Assembly (NCBI RefSeq): GCF_003672135.1
Contig: NC_039506.1
Coordinates: forward strand, 22,042,497 to 22,106,496
Source: Ooceraea biroi
Lineage: Eukaryota > Arthropoda > Insecta > Hymenoptera > Formicidae
DNA length: 64,000 nucleotides
Reading direction: 5' to 3'
The notes under the pieces were generated by a model. The model made no database searches. It was given only the letters and a program-made list of their open reading frames with translations, and was not told the DNA's origin. How positions within the stretch are numbered: the stretch's first letter is position 1; every line of letters starts with the position of its first letter. The position numbers and the translations under genes were made by a program. Shown piece after piece: positions 13,001 to 26,681 of the stretch.

Positions 13001-14716
13001 AAAGCATCGATTTCTAACTGAAAGAAATTAATTTCAGAGTAACAATTTGAGTATATCATAATGTATGAAACTTTCTTTCATTGGATGTGCACTTCTCGCG
13101 CATCGTGCAGTTCAAGGAAATACGGTGTGCAATTCAGTTTTGCGGTAACGTACAATGTAGTCTTTAGAATGCTGGTGTCTCATCATTGCGCGTCACACAT
13201 CGCGCGATTATTCCGGGCGCATTGTATCCCGAAAAAGTGTGGCGAACAGTCGGTCGGTCGGCGGGCGTAACTGCAAACGGCCGGTTCCGCATTTTGTGCG
13301 TGACATATCGGATGCATAGGCACGCACGAAAAAGCGAAGCGTGCGACTTCACCGAGACGGACGGTATCGATACCGGAGGGGGAGACTGCCTCTTCCTTTT
13401 CTCCCAATTCCCGCACGTGAGCCATGTGCCCTTTTTTTGATATTATGTCATCTGCAGGCGAGAAAAGTGAATGCCGCGTACTCGTGCGGAGCTGTCAGTG
13501 GTTCCCATAATCGCGAAAGGAAACGCTGAAAGGAAAAATGCGACTCTAAAATACATTGTAATCTTGTACATAATTGATTTTTTTATTTAATCTCTGATAA
13601 TATCTAGCTTTGTTTCGAACGCGGTCGCTGAACGCTGGTACGACAAAACAATTTTATGCACAATCGATTCTTGATTTATTATTTAACGTCTAGTAACAAT
13701 ACGCATTTTTTGTTTCGAACACGATCGCTTCGGGACAGGTCATATTCAGATAAAAATGTTATTACCTGACCTAACTAGAAGATTTTATAAATACGTAATC
13801 ATAAATGTGTTATAAATACGAGCTTCAAGTTTTGACGAATTCATTTATTTAAGCAGGGTATTTATGTAGCGTGTGAGACATGTATGATTGAAAAGTGGAT
13901 AGATAGTGAGCGGTACATGCACATTAGTGGCGTTCTACGAGGGTTCAACGTATCACCGTTCTTTTTCTCTGTCTTTTTGCGACGGAGACGTTTTCTATTA
14001 TGAAAAGTTCGCCCGGGGAACGTTTTAATACATGACTAAATTACTTATTATTCAAAGACGTAATTAAATCGCGGATTTACATATCTATTACGGCGTGGGT
14101 CGTCGAGATTGCCCCACTTGCGTCTATACATAAATGCAGGAACGTGATGGATGATACGAAATAAAACGCGGAGTGGCCCCTCAAGACGGAAGTAATACAA
14201 TTTTATTCGCGTGAGGCGCGTAAACTTTTTATATCAAGTCGTTCAGATGCCGTTTCGACTCGCAGCTGATGTTACGCGAAGATCGTTAGATTAGAAAACA
14301 CCATATCAAGCATCCTCCGTATCAAGCGGTCTTCTTGTCGGATTTCGGTCTGCACGAGTGAACGTAAAGAGCGGAAGTCACGTTGTAACGCGCGCACAAA
14401 GCAGTAAGCAGCTTTTTCTATCGATCCCGCTTTCAATCTGCGGAGAATGCATCAATAAGGATGTAGTGCGCCATGAGCAAAGATAACTTCGCAGAACTTC
14501 GTATGCTAGCCTGTTCAATCTTCTCTTGGAGCTGCGATATCGGTCCTGATATTGCACGAACACATATACACATCACGCATGCACACACATGTACACGCAC
14601 ACACCTGCCTCGTGACTGAGCTCTTTAAATATACAGACGCAGAATGCACTCAATTCAGCGAATGGAATCCTCGTGTAATAAGAAGTTACCGGTCACAAAG
14701 GCTTTTCTCTGCACAG
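10041..14716. other. largely AT-rich non-coding stretch
   Basis: Mostly AT-rich with few long frames. It contains a GA run at 12318-12339, a small perfect inverted repeat at 12109-12126 (8-bp arms CGAATATC/GATATTCG, 2-nt loop), and a diverged direct repeat 100 bp apart at 13609-13729, listed separately. A GC-richer block lies at about 12540-12760. I see no gene, tRNA or transposon. Confidence 0.45.
13609..13729. repeat. diverged direct repeat with 100-bp spacing
   Basis: TTTGTTTCGAACGCGGTCGCT at 13609-13629 recurs at 13709-13729 with two G-to-A differences. The AT-rich sequence before each copy also looks related, with ATTGATT/CGATTCTTGATT and TTATTTAA words in the same order. This suggests an old tandem duplication of about 100 bp. 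The upstream similarity is judged by eye and is loose. Confidence 0.5.
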
Positions 14717-14766
14717 GGAGGGAGAGGGGGAGAGAAAGAGAGAGACAGACAGAGAAAAAGAGACAG
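14717..14766. repeat. GA-rich low-complexity tract
   Basis: Purine-only GGGAG, GAGA and GACAGACAGAGA words in a row. Confidence 0.8.
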
Positions 14767-17700
14767 CATCGCTCAGAGTTCGATGGCTACCACTTATTGA
14801 AAACAAAATTGTCAACTATCGAAGATTTTCATCAATCACAAAAGATCAGCGGCCTGTGTGCTCCGGGCCGAAGAAAAGGACCGCCTTATCCGCAATCCAA
14901 TCTCCATTAGGTCGACTGTTACTACGATTTTCGCGAACCATTCGACATCCGAACGAAGCGGTCGATCGAGCGGCATAAAAGAACTGCACCGACGCGAGTG
15001 GGGCTACAACATTAATGTGCTCGCTGACATCGTGTTTACTCCGCCGTGTACATAGGCAAGCTGGGGGATACACCGGGGAGAAGAGAGAGAAAGGAGAAAG
15101 GGCGAGAGGGGTGGTACCGGTTTCGCAGGGATAATCGAAACAAGCAGCCGTACAGGGTGCCAAAAACATGTGACGATATTTAGTGCTTTTCCGTTGAGCT
15201 AATTTAACTTAAATAACTTTTTGAGAAACTACATTATATTTCTTCGTTACTTTTGTGACTTCCAACTTGTTATATTTTACAATTGAGCATTAATATTTCT
15301 TTAATAGTCATCAAATGTTCTAACAATTTGTGACAGTTTATATTCAACTACGAAGTTATTCAGTTTACTCCAAAATAAAAAATTTCTGGATGGAAGACGC
15401 GAAGACTGAGAGCTTTTGATTCTCCAAATCTTCATTCGAAAGTCAACACGTATTAAGCCCCCGAAATAATTGGCGAGACAGGATTCGCACTAAAACGATG
15501 TTGCCGAACGTAGCGCTGAGCGCAAACATCACCTAAAGCCGTTGTTGACGTGGGGTGACCAAGAGAAGGGAGAAATAGAGCGCAGGTCCTGGTCCGGTCC
15601 AGTGGACAAGGGGGTTCCCCTCGCGCCATGGATGATGGATGTTGGGGCCTTTCAAGTCCCTGGCGCGCGGCCCCCTTCCGTCCCCGGTCCAGTGATTATC
15701 TAATACGCCGATGCCGAAAGGGGATCCGGAGCTATCGTTCGTCGTGTGCAGGGCGCCGCGCGGGGGGAGACAGAGGGGTGGCACGACTTTATGTACAAAC
15801 CATAAATGTGACTGTACCGAGTTCGGGCTACAGGGGTTTTCTCGGGGCTTCCCTGAGCTACCGCTACACTACTAGAGAACTCGTTCGTGCCCCTTCCCCC
15901 TGGTTGGCCCCTCCTCGCGGCAGAGGTCCCTACTGAACGACATACGGTTACCCGGGGACCGGCGTCGTTCGCGGTGAATGGCGGGCCAGTGGCTTAAAAA
16001 AACGCACGCACACCGACGGGGTAGACCCCTTTTAATCTGTCACTGCGCGCTGTGTGCGACTCGCGCGCCGACTCGTGCAAGGAGAGAAAGGATACGCCCG
16101 GGATCGCCTTTTCCGGTGGGGCTTCTCCGGGGCGAACGAAATTACCGGGCTGCCACTCAAATTGGCCCGACGGCGAACAATCGGGCCTATTACGCGGCAT
16201 TTGTCAGCACGACGCTGCTGTCACCGTGCAACGGAGGCCCTTCTCGCGTTACGTTTTCCTTTGGGTCGTCGCGAAAAGGGTTCGCCGACCGGGCGGCCAG
16301 GGCGAGGGGCCCCGCGGGGCATCGCGGTGTTTAGGCAGGCAACAATGTGGCGTTCTTGCCACAGCAGGACGAAAAACGGCACGATCACCACCTGTCGCGA
16401 CGCATGACACTGCAGCGGTAGCAACCTTGCAACAGCAGAGGAGAAGGTAGAGAATGTTGCGTAAATTAAGGCAGGCGCACGTGTGGTAGATTGATTAATG
16501 ATTGACGTGGGAAGCGCGAGGGAGAGAGAATAAATGAGCGCATGTTGGATGGACGTACGTAAATGTATGCTTGGCATACACGTTGCAAGGAATCCACATT
16601 AGAGTCTCGTAACAGTTGAAGACGCCATTTCAGAACTTGAACGGCACTTGAAGACCTTGCACGAAAGTGCCCAGTTGGCAATGAACCGTACCAATTTCGT
16701 GAGGTGAGGTGAGGTTTCCCTTGCAAAATATTAATCATGCAATAATGGATCATTTTTCTGCCTGAGACAAGTCGCCCTTGAACGTTCGGTAATCAATTAT
16801 AGATCCTAATATTCCTCTCTGAGACAGATGTCGTTAGGAATCTTGTAATTCGTGGAACACTCCTGAGACGTGTTCTCCGTACCGCGAGACCATTTGTCTT
16901 CCCCGTCGACGAGTTACGAGAGCGTGGCGAAGGGCAAACTACCCTGTCCAGGCCGATCGTCGCGATCGGATCATTTTGGAGCAGGACGTACAGCAGGTCG
17001 AAGTATCGATTTTGTGGACGGCCAGCTGCAAGGCCCGCTCCGCCTCGGTATCGACGATAAATATGGGCGGTTTTGCTTGGCAGCGACAGGTTTAAGAGGC
17101 TTTCAAGAACGCTTCGCCGATCGCTGCGTGATCGTTCTCCATCTATTCCGCGTGCGTTTACTCTTTTCGGCGCTCCCCGTGTCCTTTCTCGTCGAAGATC
17201 TCGCTACGGGGACTGATGAATACGATGAATAAGAAGCGCCGGCAGCCTGCACTCCCCGCTCGCGCATCCACGAATAAAACGTCCTGGGAAGAGATCCGTG
17301 GAACGTGAAAAGCCGAGTCAAAGTGGATATTGAGCAGTCGAGGGAGGATCCTCTCTCACGCGCTATACGCGAGAAAAGTCGTTCAGCTCCAGATCAGGTA
17401 TAATATATAGCCGGATCGATTTAATTGCTCGATGACGAGCAGTCTTCCCTTACGCGACATACTCTTGGGAGCGAGATGTAGCTAGATAAAAGAGGAATTT
17501 TCTCAAGACGTTGGAGGAACCAGGCTGAAATCGGCCGTGGACGTTACGAGGGTCTCTTTAACGATCGCTGGATTTTCTTAGCTTATTACCGGATTACCGG
17601 TGCCGAGACATTCTTTGCAGATGTGTTTGATTTACAGCTTCGTGAAACGTGATTGTGCGATTCGAAAGTTTCACCTCTTATAAATGGAGGCGTTGGACGT

Positions 17701-19877
17701 TTGTGAAGTACGAAATGGTCCAATTATATTCCGTCCCTCTTATGTACGCTTTGTTATAAACTCGCTCCATATTTTTTATCAGTTCTGATAAGTACTTATC
17801 GTTAAACGACGCGGAACTTTGGAGGCGTGCCCGATAACTCCGAGGTATTACTCCGAAGTTTAAGCTCGGCGAGCACGGAAGTCAGAATCACTTCGCACTG
17901 CCGTCTCGCCGTTTCGAGCCGTTTGGGCAACTGCGAATCGGTTTCCCCGGGCTCCGGGGATATTTCATCGAGCGTAAAGAAAAGCCGTGGAAATAACGTT
18001 CGTCGAGCTAATCGAAGCGGACAGCCGTCGTCGTGAAAACTGCGCGAAGTTTGTTATTATAAAAGCAATGTAAGACCCAAGCTATTAACAATTTCGACAA
18101 ATCGAGACGAAAAAACACCCCTTTGACGGAAATGACGTTGCGCGACATGGGGTGGCGTAAAAAGAATTGATACACGTTTAATTGACGTTAAAAATCCGTG
18201 TACAATAATCACTGTTGTTGACACATGTCGCACATCGACTCGTGTCACATTTTAAACATTAATAAATCTGATATTTAAAAACTCGTGCGCGGCGATAATA
18301 TCCTTCGCGTGTTTGCTTCGTTCGACTTCGATCTCATCCTCCACCTATCTACCATTTTACGAAACTTTTCGTCTTTGCCTCTTGTCCGATGGTTAACTGG
18401 CGGCAAGAGAGCGGCCGCGGCCGATTATTGGATCCTTCTTTGACCGCAGACTTTACCCTCTCGACGAAATATGCTCGTATCAGCACACGCACGGGTACTC
18501 TTATTGACCGTATCCTTCTTCCTCTCCGTCTTCCGTCGTGATAGTCCTCGGTGGACAGCTCGTAATACCTTTATGTGGTGTGAGAGTAAATGTCTGACGA
18601 CGGCACAATGAGAAGAATCGAGTATTGATGTTGCTTAATCCTTTATCGGCTTTTGCGGAACGCCGGCATTCTCGCTGCACGATGCGCACGGGAAAATCCT
18701 GGGATTTGGAAAAGTTATTAAAAGGGATTTAATTCATATGTTATCCTAACGATTCTTATCTAGATTAAGAAAATGCTCGATGCAACTCTAGTATATATTC
18801 GGAAGAACAGTAACATTATAATTTATTTATTACATTCATTAGCAAAATTAATTATTATTTAAATATAAAATGTAAGAAGAACTCCGATCTTTGAAACGTT
18901 TATATTTTTTCCGGTAGAAGAATACGCGAGACTAGAATACAGCGAGAATATTTTTTATTACAAAGAGGAAAGAACGATTGCGCGAGAAGTAGACACAGAT
19001 TCGATTTATTCGACGGGAGATAAGACCGACGAAAAGATGCAATTATTTTATGAAAAAAGAGAGAAGTCGCTTGATGGATTACGCTAATGTTCGCGTCTTG
19101 AAAAGATTCGATTAAGGGTCTGATTGCTATCCGAAAAACCTCAAAGAGTTTCTTCGGCCGAGGATCGGCGTAATATCGTTCGCCGCGTTCGGATCGGAGT
19201 GTTGCTCACTCTCGAAAAGGATTCGTCCATTTCTTTTATCGGTGCTGAGAGCAGTTAGATTGCCAGGACGAGACGATTTCGTGGAGCAATTCCGATTGAG
19301 AAGGGGAGGAGGCGGGTGGGTGAGTCCACGGTTAGGAATTTCGAAGGGTGTCTAATTGCTTCAAAACTTGTCACGCGGCTTCGATCGCGCGCGCTCAGCT
19401 GGAGACCCAAGTGATTAATGGAACTCTCAAAAAAGGACACACTTATCTCGATCCCTTCTATGAACCAAAGAAGCTTGCCTCCGTAATGCGTTTTCCCAGT
19501 GATCTGGATCGACCGTCTGTCACGCGATGACACGAGCGAGACGACCTGGAATCATGTATACGCCTCTCAAACGAATCCCGAGCCTGTCATTAGCTTCTGT
19601 CTGTCAGAACGGATCCGTTTCCTTCTTTCTCTTTCTCTTCTATGGTCTCCACAGATAATTATAAAACCCTCTTGTTAGTTTTCAGCGATAAGTATTTTCG
19701 CATCGATCAAGATGTTAAACGATCAATCATTAGTTTTTCAAGGCGTTTCAAGCTAGCGTTTCAAGTGCAATGGATCTATAGCTTTCCATATTATATATCT
19801 TATGCTGTGAACGTTGAATTTAAACGGATTTTCTTTCAGCTAAGAAGTCATTAACATAATTGAGATTTCTGTTTTCT
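14767..19877. other. non-coding stretch, CpG-rich in the middle
   Basis: The block at about 15540-16420 is the most GC-rich here and supports overlapping frames of 95-132 codons on both strands, none recognisable. A GGTGA triplication (GAGGTGAGGTGAGG) lies near 16700-16715. From about 18700 to 19000 the DNA is AT-rich. No gene or mobile element is visible. Confidence 0.4.
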
Positions 19878-19940
19878 TCAAGTTATGAATAATATATCTG
19901 ATAATAAATATATTTATTATCAGATTTATATTCTTTGAAT
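19878..19940. repeat. AT-rich foldback palindrome
   Basis: Positions 19896-19925 form a perfect 30-bp palindrome centred on AAATATATTT with ATCTGATAAT at each end. Outside it the arms continue imperfectly through AATAATAT/TTATATT to TTCAA at 19877-19881 and TTGAA at 19935-19939. It may be the core of an old foldback element. No terminal motif or target duplication is clear. Confidence 0.6.
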
Positions 19941-22900
19941 CTTATTCTTATCAGAAAAGTAATATATTTTATTTAACAATCAAAATGGAAGCATATCACG
20001 TTTCATCTGTATATGAACTAATACATAAATTATGGTTAAAAAAAAGTGAAATAAAAGTCTTATACATTTTCGTACACATTACATAAACATGCTTTCAAGT
20101 TTCGCCGAGATTCCTTCATCTAATTAAATAATTCAGCCGGCGGAGGATGGAAAAAGTTTAACATGTTTCATAGTTCGTCGCTGATGCCGCCTCAGATTGC
20201 GATGACAAGCAATAAATAACGCGCGGAAGAAGATATAGCTGACACGTTTTAATAATTCATTCGGGAACGTGGATACTTTTACATTAAGTCCAAGACAATG
20301 ATACGCGATACGATCGGAGCGATTCTGCCGAAAAACATGACCACCTTGACTACTCTCGCTTCGGAAAGCGAGTAATCGCGGATCCCTTTTTTCTCACTAA
20401 CAACCGACATCCTTCGTGTTTCCTTTTGCTTTTAATGAAGCAACAAGAACTTTCGGCAAAGACGATGTTACTAAATTCCCCTCTGCCGTTATTCCGATGT
20501 ACCTGATACACGCTAGACGTCATTCGATCAATGGTTCTCGTGCATGTGCTGCATTCTTAAAAACTTTCTTATCTCGAAAGAGATCTAAAATTAGCAAACA
20601 GTTTCTAATTATTATACCTCCTATCACTATACCATTCGCTTGCAGTTCAGCCACTTTTTAGTATCGTAATTTTTTTTATATTCGCAATATTATGACGTTT
20701 ATCCTAAATAATTATCTTGCAAAGCAAAGAAATACGCGAGCCGACATGTGCGAGCTAAATAAATCTACAGAGCTATCTATTTAATCTAATCGGTCTAATC
20801 AAGGCGACACTGAACGAACTTATGTGGCTGCTGCAAGGCATGATACAAGCGGACATCTGCCATACTCGGGCCTGAACGTCGCTTCGCGTGAGCGACGCAA
20901 ATGTGTTTGTCATATTTCCAGGCACTCAAGCGTCGTCGCGGTGCTCGAAGGAATTAGGGGAGCGCTTATTCAAACACGCGCGGTTAAAAGTGTCCGCGGT
21001 GTTCCCCCTCGTACGTATTATCTCGGCACGTCTATTGGCAGCTTTGTACATGCCGCTGATGAGTTACACCATGCCGCTTCACGAGGAGGAGCGATGCGCT
21101 CGTCCCTTCTGGCTGGAGAAAGAAGCACCATGGTGCTTATGGGAACGCAGTTGCGCGTGAAAAATCCGGGCGCGTCCCGCGTTGACGTGTCGGAGTCACC
21201 GTCGAACTGTCGGGAGCTACGATTGTTGCGCAAACACGCTCTTGTGACTCTGTAAATGAAAATTTCAACTGCCTTTTTCGAGGGAATTTAAAACATAATT
21301 CGCAGCGATTGGAGGCTTCAATCGATCGGATGCAATCACTTGAGTTCGATCGACAGAATCGTTGATTGAATTTATTCAACGGAACGCGACGCTGATAAGT
21401 CTCTGTTTAGAAAGTCTCTTCTGTATCACCTCATTTCCCCGCGCCCCCGCGCGAAACGTAATCGTCGCACAGTAACTGGATCATTGTTTATGCATAATCA
21501 GATATTAACGCGATGCGGGGAATATCTGCGACGAGATAGAGTCGGCGAGCGTTGCGCGAGCGGGAGTGCTTCGTTCGATGGAGCAGACTGTAGCAGATAA
21601 ACTACCCCAAACTATCGCGGCGAGAATGGCCGTTTAGGGGTGGTAAGAGAAATTCCTGACACGTAGCCGAGTATACCGGATGGCATAAGAGTAACGGCGT
21701 AACGGAGCACCGGGGTCTCCGTGATGTAGGGGATTAGCAATTTCTCCGAGTGCGTCTGTGTAATGTCTCTGGGGTGTCGTATTGGCCCGCGATACCAATC
21801 GTCCGAGCCATCGATCACCTTTCTCCCGTACACGGAACGGGAATCTCTCTTTCGATTTCTCGGTGCTTCCGGCGCGTTCATATCTCCAGATATATATAGC
21901 GGCCCAATGCGACGCCGTTCGATTATCGAGTTTTCCCCTCCCGACGTTGCCTGGGTGAAACTTTAAACCGTAGAGCAACTGATTCGTTATCTCTTTTTAA
22001 TTCTAATCTAAAAGAGAGATAAACGATCGGTTGTGACGTCGAAGGCTTCTTAACGCTGATCGAATCAATCATCTGGCGTTAAAAGGCTATTAAAAACGGC
22101 AACATGAATAAATAAATATGAATATAAATTTAAAGGAAATATAGGAGCACAGAGGAGATTTGTATATAGAAGATCTATTTATAAAATTATTCTCTCTCAA
22201 TGCCGCATTGTTTGGTGAAATAACTTTCCGGTGTAACGTCGCTTAACGCGTGAGATCTCGCATACAACGTTTTCTGCTTCGCGTGTGTTCAAAGCACATC
22301 TGGAACTGTTTGTGTTAGGAAGTGTCGTGTTTCGGCGTTCCATCTGAGTGCTGCCGGGTCGAGGATCATGCCCGAAGTCCGTGGGACGTGTAACTCATAT
22401 GCAACTTGTGTACACATTGTGACACGCGATGGTCATCCCGCGTTTTCTGTATATTACTTTTGCCGCCTTTTAACATATCAGTTTCGCTCTCCGTCCCGAC
22501 GAGCGACGAGCGCAGTCTCACCGCAGGAAGAGACTGTGTAAAAACCTGCCCGGAAGTTGCGCATTGCGAGTCGACGTTCCTTTTTCATTTTTATTTCTAT
22601 TTCTCTTTAAACCGATGAGTTTGATGGAGACACCTTCGTATTTCGCTTTCAGTAGGACCAAAGTGCGAAACGAGATTGAAATAGACGGCAATGAAAAAAT
22701 AGATAATTCAATGAAATCGTTTTAATGAACATTAACATATAACAGAAAGAAAAAAGGAATTTCATCCAATTAATTTTCAAGTGAAGATTCTCAGGATGTC
22801 GTGCTCGCACGACGTGATTGTGCTTTATCAAATTCGTGTCTTTCGCGTCCGCAAACCATGTCAGATGGTGAGGTCGTTAGCAAGGAGGGTTCTCGATTTT

Positions 22901-24523
22901 CGGTACACGGAACGGCTTATCGATATCGAACCCTCGCGAAAGTGGGACAACTCGATGTGCCCGAATTTTTCCCGAAATATCCACCAAAGAGTCCACCCAA
23001 TATCGCTCTTCTTTCTCCTCGTTCCAAGTTGGAACGTGCCGAGTATCCATTAGATTCCATCTGGAGATTCAACATGCGCTATCGGTGCATCTGTTCCGAG
23101 ATGCGCGGTCGATTGTTCTCCGTCACGTAGCTAGCAGCCGCGCGTTTCGGCCACGAATTCGCTCCGCTCCGACATCGGCGCGCCTTACGCGCACCATGAA
23201 CTGATCGCCGACTCGTTTGCTTGTGAGCGAACAGACGAAGAATTTTGCGAGCTCGAAGCGGTGTCTGTCATCCATGATGTACTTCCGTACTTTATCTTCT
23301 GTGCATCATTCTATTCGCGCACGCATTATTTCACTCGTGAGTTATTTGCATTTCGAGCCCGACAATTCCGACAGAGAGTCCACAGAAAGGCCGATCTTCG
23401 CGGTCGCTCCTGGATATCCAGCATCCCGCTGGGGTGACCGGTTTCTTCTTTTTTATCTTCGTGACAGGATCCGGGGCGACTGGCTGGTGAAAAGGACATC
23501 GGCGTTGCCGAATGTTTGGACTACGGCTCAACGGTCCTAATTTCTTCTTCGTTGGGAACAATTAGCCCCTCTTAGCCTTTTAACATGACACTATTGGTCC
23601 GGGAAATGGGTCCGGGGAACCGTCATGGCCTAGGTATTTACCTGGGTCACGGAAAATTGGAAAAACAAACTGGTTAGATGGAGAATGGAGTCGCGACAGA
23701 CAGGCAGACTTATATGGGGAATTGAATCGTCAACGACCGATGGGCTGAGCTTCGACCACCGTGATTTCAGGTGCTCGAAACCTGCCCGCAGGGAAGCATG
23801 AACAGTTGGACGATTCGTCGCAATTGTCGTTTCGCTTGTATTCGCGTGCTCTAAACTCAAGAGTTGTTTTCATTGTCGAAAAGCTGATGGTTATCTATTA
23901 TTTTTATAACAATTTAAAATATTTATTCTTGATAAATTATTATCCGATAATTTTCGAATTAATGCACTTTTCTTATATTATTTTTTATGATGATTCACTA
24001 AAAGTTTCAACTTACGTCGCATCGAAATTAGATTTTTTATCCTACGCGATACAGAGACATCGTTGAAAACCTTTTCTGTCTTTATGGGAGGTTTCTTTGG
24101 GGGTTTCGTGGAACTCGTTGATGTTAACGGAGAGGAACGATCATTAAGAGGGCCATTGTAAACACCAGCGGGGCTCGAGTTCTCGAAAGGACCTGCTCTC
24201 GAAGAACCGACCAAACTTTAGCACCGTGCGACATCGGCGTGGATCCCCGACCGCCGGGTTAGTAGATCCTGCGGACGTCATTTGTCTCGTATGCTGGAAA
24301 ATTGGTTACATAAACACAGGGTGCCGTTCCGGCGTTCTGTACCGCTCGTCTTTCACTGGCGATCACTCAGCTACGGATGCTGGGGCGGCTGCATAAACAC
24401 CAGACTTTTTCCGCTCGACGTATCGACAAAGTGCGAATAGCCGAGCCATTTAAGAGAACCAGCGGGATATTAAGCCAGCTTGAAGAAGACTTGCCGCCCG
24501 CGTTTGCACACATGTATTACATT
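19941..24523. other. non-coding stretch
   Basis: Mixed composition. A 14-bp perfect palindrome (AGCACCATGGTGCT) lies near 21125-21138. An imperfect inverted repeat of TCGTTATCTCTTTT against AAAAGAGAGATAAACGA is at about 21983-22025. Frames of up to 143 codons show no domain. AT-rich patches lie at 20660-20780 and 23900-24000. Nothing else is supported. Confidence 0.4.
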
Positions 24524-24548
24524 ACATGTATGTATGTATGTATGTATG
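24524..24548. repeat. (TATG)n microsatellite
   Basis: About six tandem TATG units, preceded by ACATGTATTACATTACATG. Confidence 0.9.
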
Positions 24549-26673
24549 GGTTAATAATGGAGAGTCGCGGCGCCCTTCTGTCCATTTTCGATCCTTGATA
24601 CCGTTGTCCTATCGCCGAAAAGTAATCCACCATGCTCAAGCTAGCTCTCCTTTCGATCTCGCGATATAATAAAATTACACAGGGATGATCGGGCGATTTC
24701 ACCCCCCGCGTATCGAGAACTGCTACTCTACTCGCAATTCAATCGAGTGAATCCTAGTGCGCAGTACCGAGTTTCTTAAAGTGTCTCGAGTTTCTCTGCG
24801 AGTTCGAAATCAATTTCTGTGACCTGGGCCCTAGGTCGGGCACGAGGACGCGCGTGAGGGTACGAATATGAATTTTACAGCGTGCTTGGTAATGCCATTT
24901 GATGTCTCGCCTAAGAGGACTCTTCTGGTGAATTTACTCGGTTATATAATCCATGGGAAGATATAAAATTTTACAGAATATCGTACGACTCTTGGTCATT
25001 AATCACCTCATTCTTGATTGAACGACCTCGGTCAGAGGAAATAAGTCGATTAATTAATATCGTCCAGTATAGCGTCAAAACTTTAATCAAGGTTCCCGGC
25101 ATGCCGCGGCAGACGGGGAAAGACGTACGTCCGGTTTGCATCAACGCGCGGCATTAATACAAATGCGCATTGTTCACGTAAGAGAGCTTCCAGCGTGCAG
25201 CGCGTGGGATGAATCTCGTGAGAAAGGAGTACCGGCCGCCGTATGAAACCGGTTTCGCAATTATCTCTAGAGCTTTCTAACCGCTAAGTGATTTTTAATT
25301 CGACGGATAGTCTCGTTTTTTCTGTCAGCGAAAGACGCTGTTCGCGCGGTGATTCTTCACGCAGTCGCGGCGTTTCCGAGATCGCTCTCGGCGCGTGTTT
25401 TATCCGGCGCCGTAATGATACGTTTTCTCAACGATACGGCCGATTATCCGCATTATTCGCAGGACTTCGTGATTGCATACACACCGTCTCGTCGCGATGA
25501 AGTCGTTCTTGCAAATGCGTCTCGCGCACATCGAGATAAGTGATACGTACCGCGACTCGGTGGTCCGCGAAACTGTGTAATTTACGCGGCGACTCTTTCG
25601 ATGCTGCGAGATATCCACGGTCACTAACTGCAAATCGATAGCAATCATCTGATGCCTGCGCTTTTGCGCGATTGTCTATGCACCTCGCGGTTTCACCGCT
25701 TTTTCGACGCGCGTCGCGTTATCCTACATTTTAAAAATTTGAACATCCTATTATTTTCACGCTCCTCTCGTATACGGCTAGTTATAAATCGCTAGTCATC
25801 GATTTCATAAATAAAGTCCGTAATATTTCAAACAACGAGCTCCATACGAGAAATAACTCTCGCCTTTTTTCTCGAGTCTCATTGCCGCGCGTTCCGGTTT
25901 GATACAAAAGTCGTTAATGAGGAAACAGGAAATTCGAACTACTAACATTTGAGCTTGTTGTCCCGAAGGGTCGTGCGATGGTGTAGAAGCGTGCGCCAAG
26001 GAAAGGGTTGGACCGTAACCGACGATTCCTTGATGTTCCGGAGGCCTTGGTTAACCGTATGTCGCATACCAACGGCCGATTCCATTTGGTGGTGGGAATC
26101 GCCGCCCCTTATGAAGTCAATTTGTAAACAAGCAGAACGAGAGAACCGGGGATCGGATGATTCTGGGTCGCTGACGAAATTGGGGACAGATGTCTAGGGA
26201 CAGGTTGTAGGCTCGATAGGATTTTCGTCCTTCGTGGTTGCGCGAGCGCGCCTCCTCCGGTTGTCCTGGTTTACCCATCGCCTCCCGTATGTCGCGGCAG
26301 GTATAGGGTTGGAAAACCGGGATTCCCGTGCAGTGTTTATACTGTGCCCGTATCAAGAGCCCTTCCGCTCGCAGGCCAGATTTTTTACGGTTCCCTTTTA
26401 ATTTCGAGCACGGTCGATTCTCTCGTTGAACACGAGATTAGTCACGTCGTTACCACGCTACACGAGTCTCCCGTTTCCTGTTTCTGAGCCTTGATGCGTA
26501 TCGCGGCAATCGATTAAGACTACAACGAGTAAGCGGGTGATTTATAGGCCGCTAAGTATTCTTTAATCATTCGCGAGACCTATATTTTATAAGCCACAGA
26601 TTAAGATCGGTGGTAGAAATCGTGAGAACAGAGTCAATATTTTTTGTAGGTGGGAGTTGATATCGTGTTCATG
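24549..26673. other. non-coding stretch
   Basis: No repeat, RNA gene or credible coding frame is visible. Composition is mixed, with CpG-rich DNA near 25060-25500. Confidence 0.4.
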
Positions 26674-26681
26674 GTCACGAC
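26674..26681. repeat. left target-site duplication of the hAT-like MITE
   Basis: GTCACGAC, repeated exactly at 26961-26968. It has T at position 2 and A at position 7, fitting the nTnnnnAn pattern known for hAT insertions. Confidence 0.85.
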
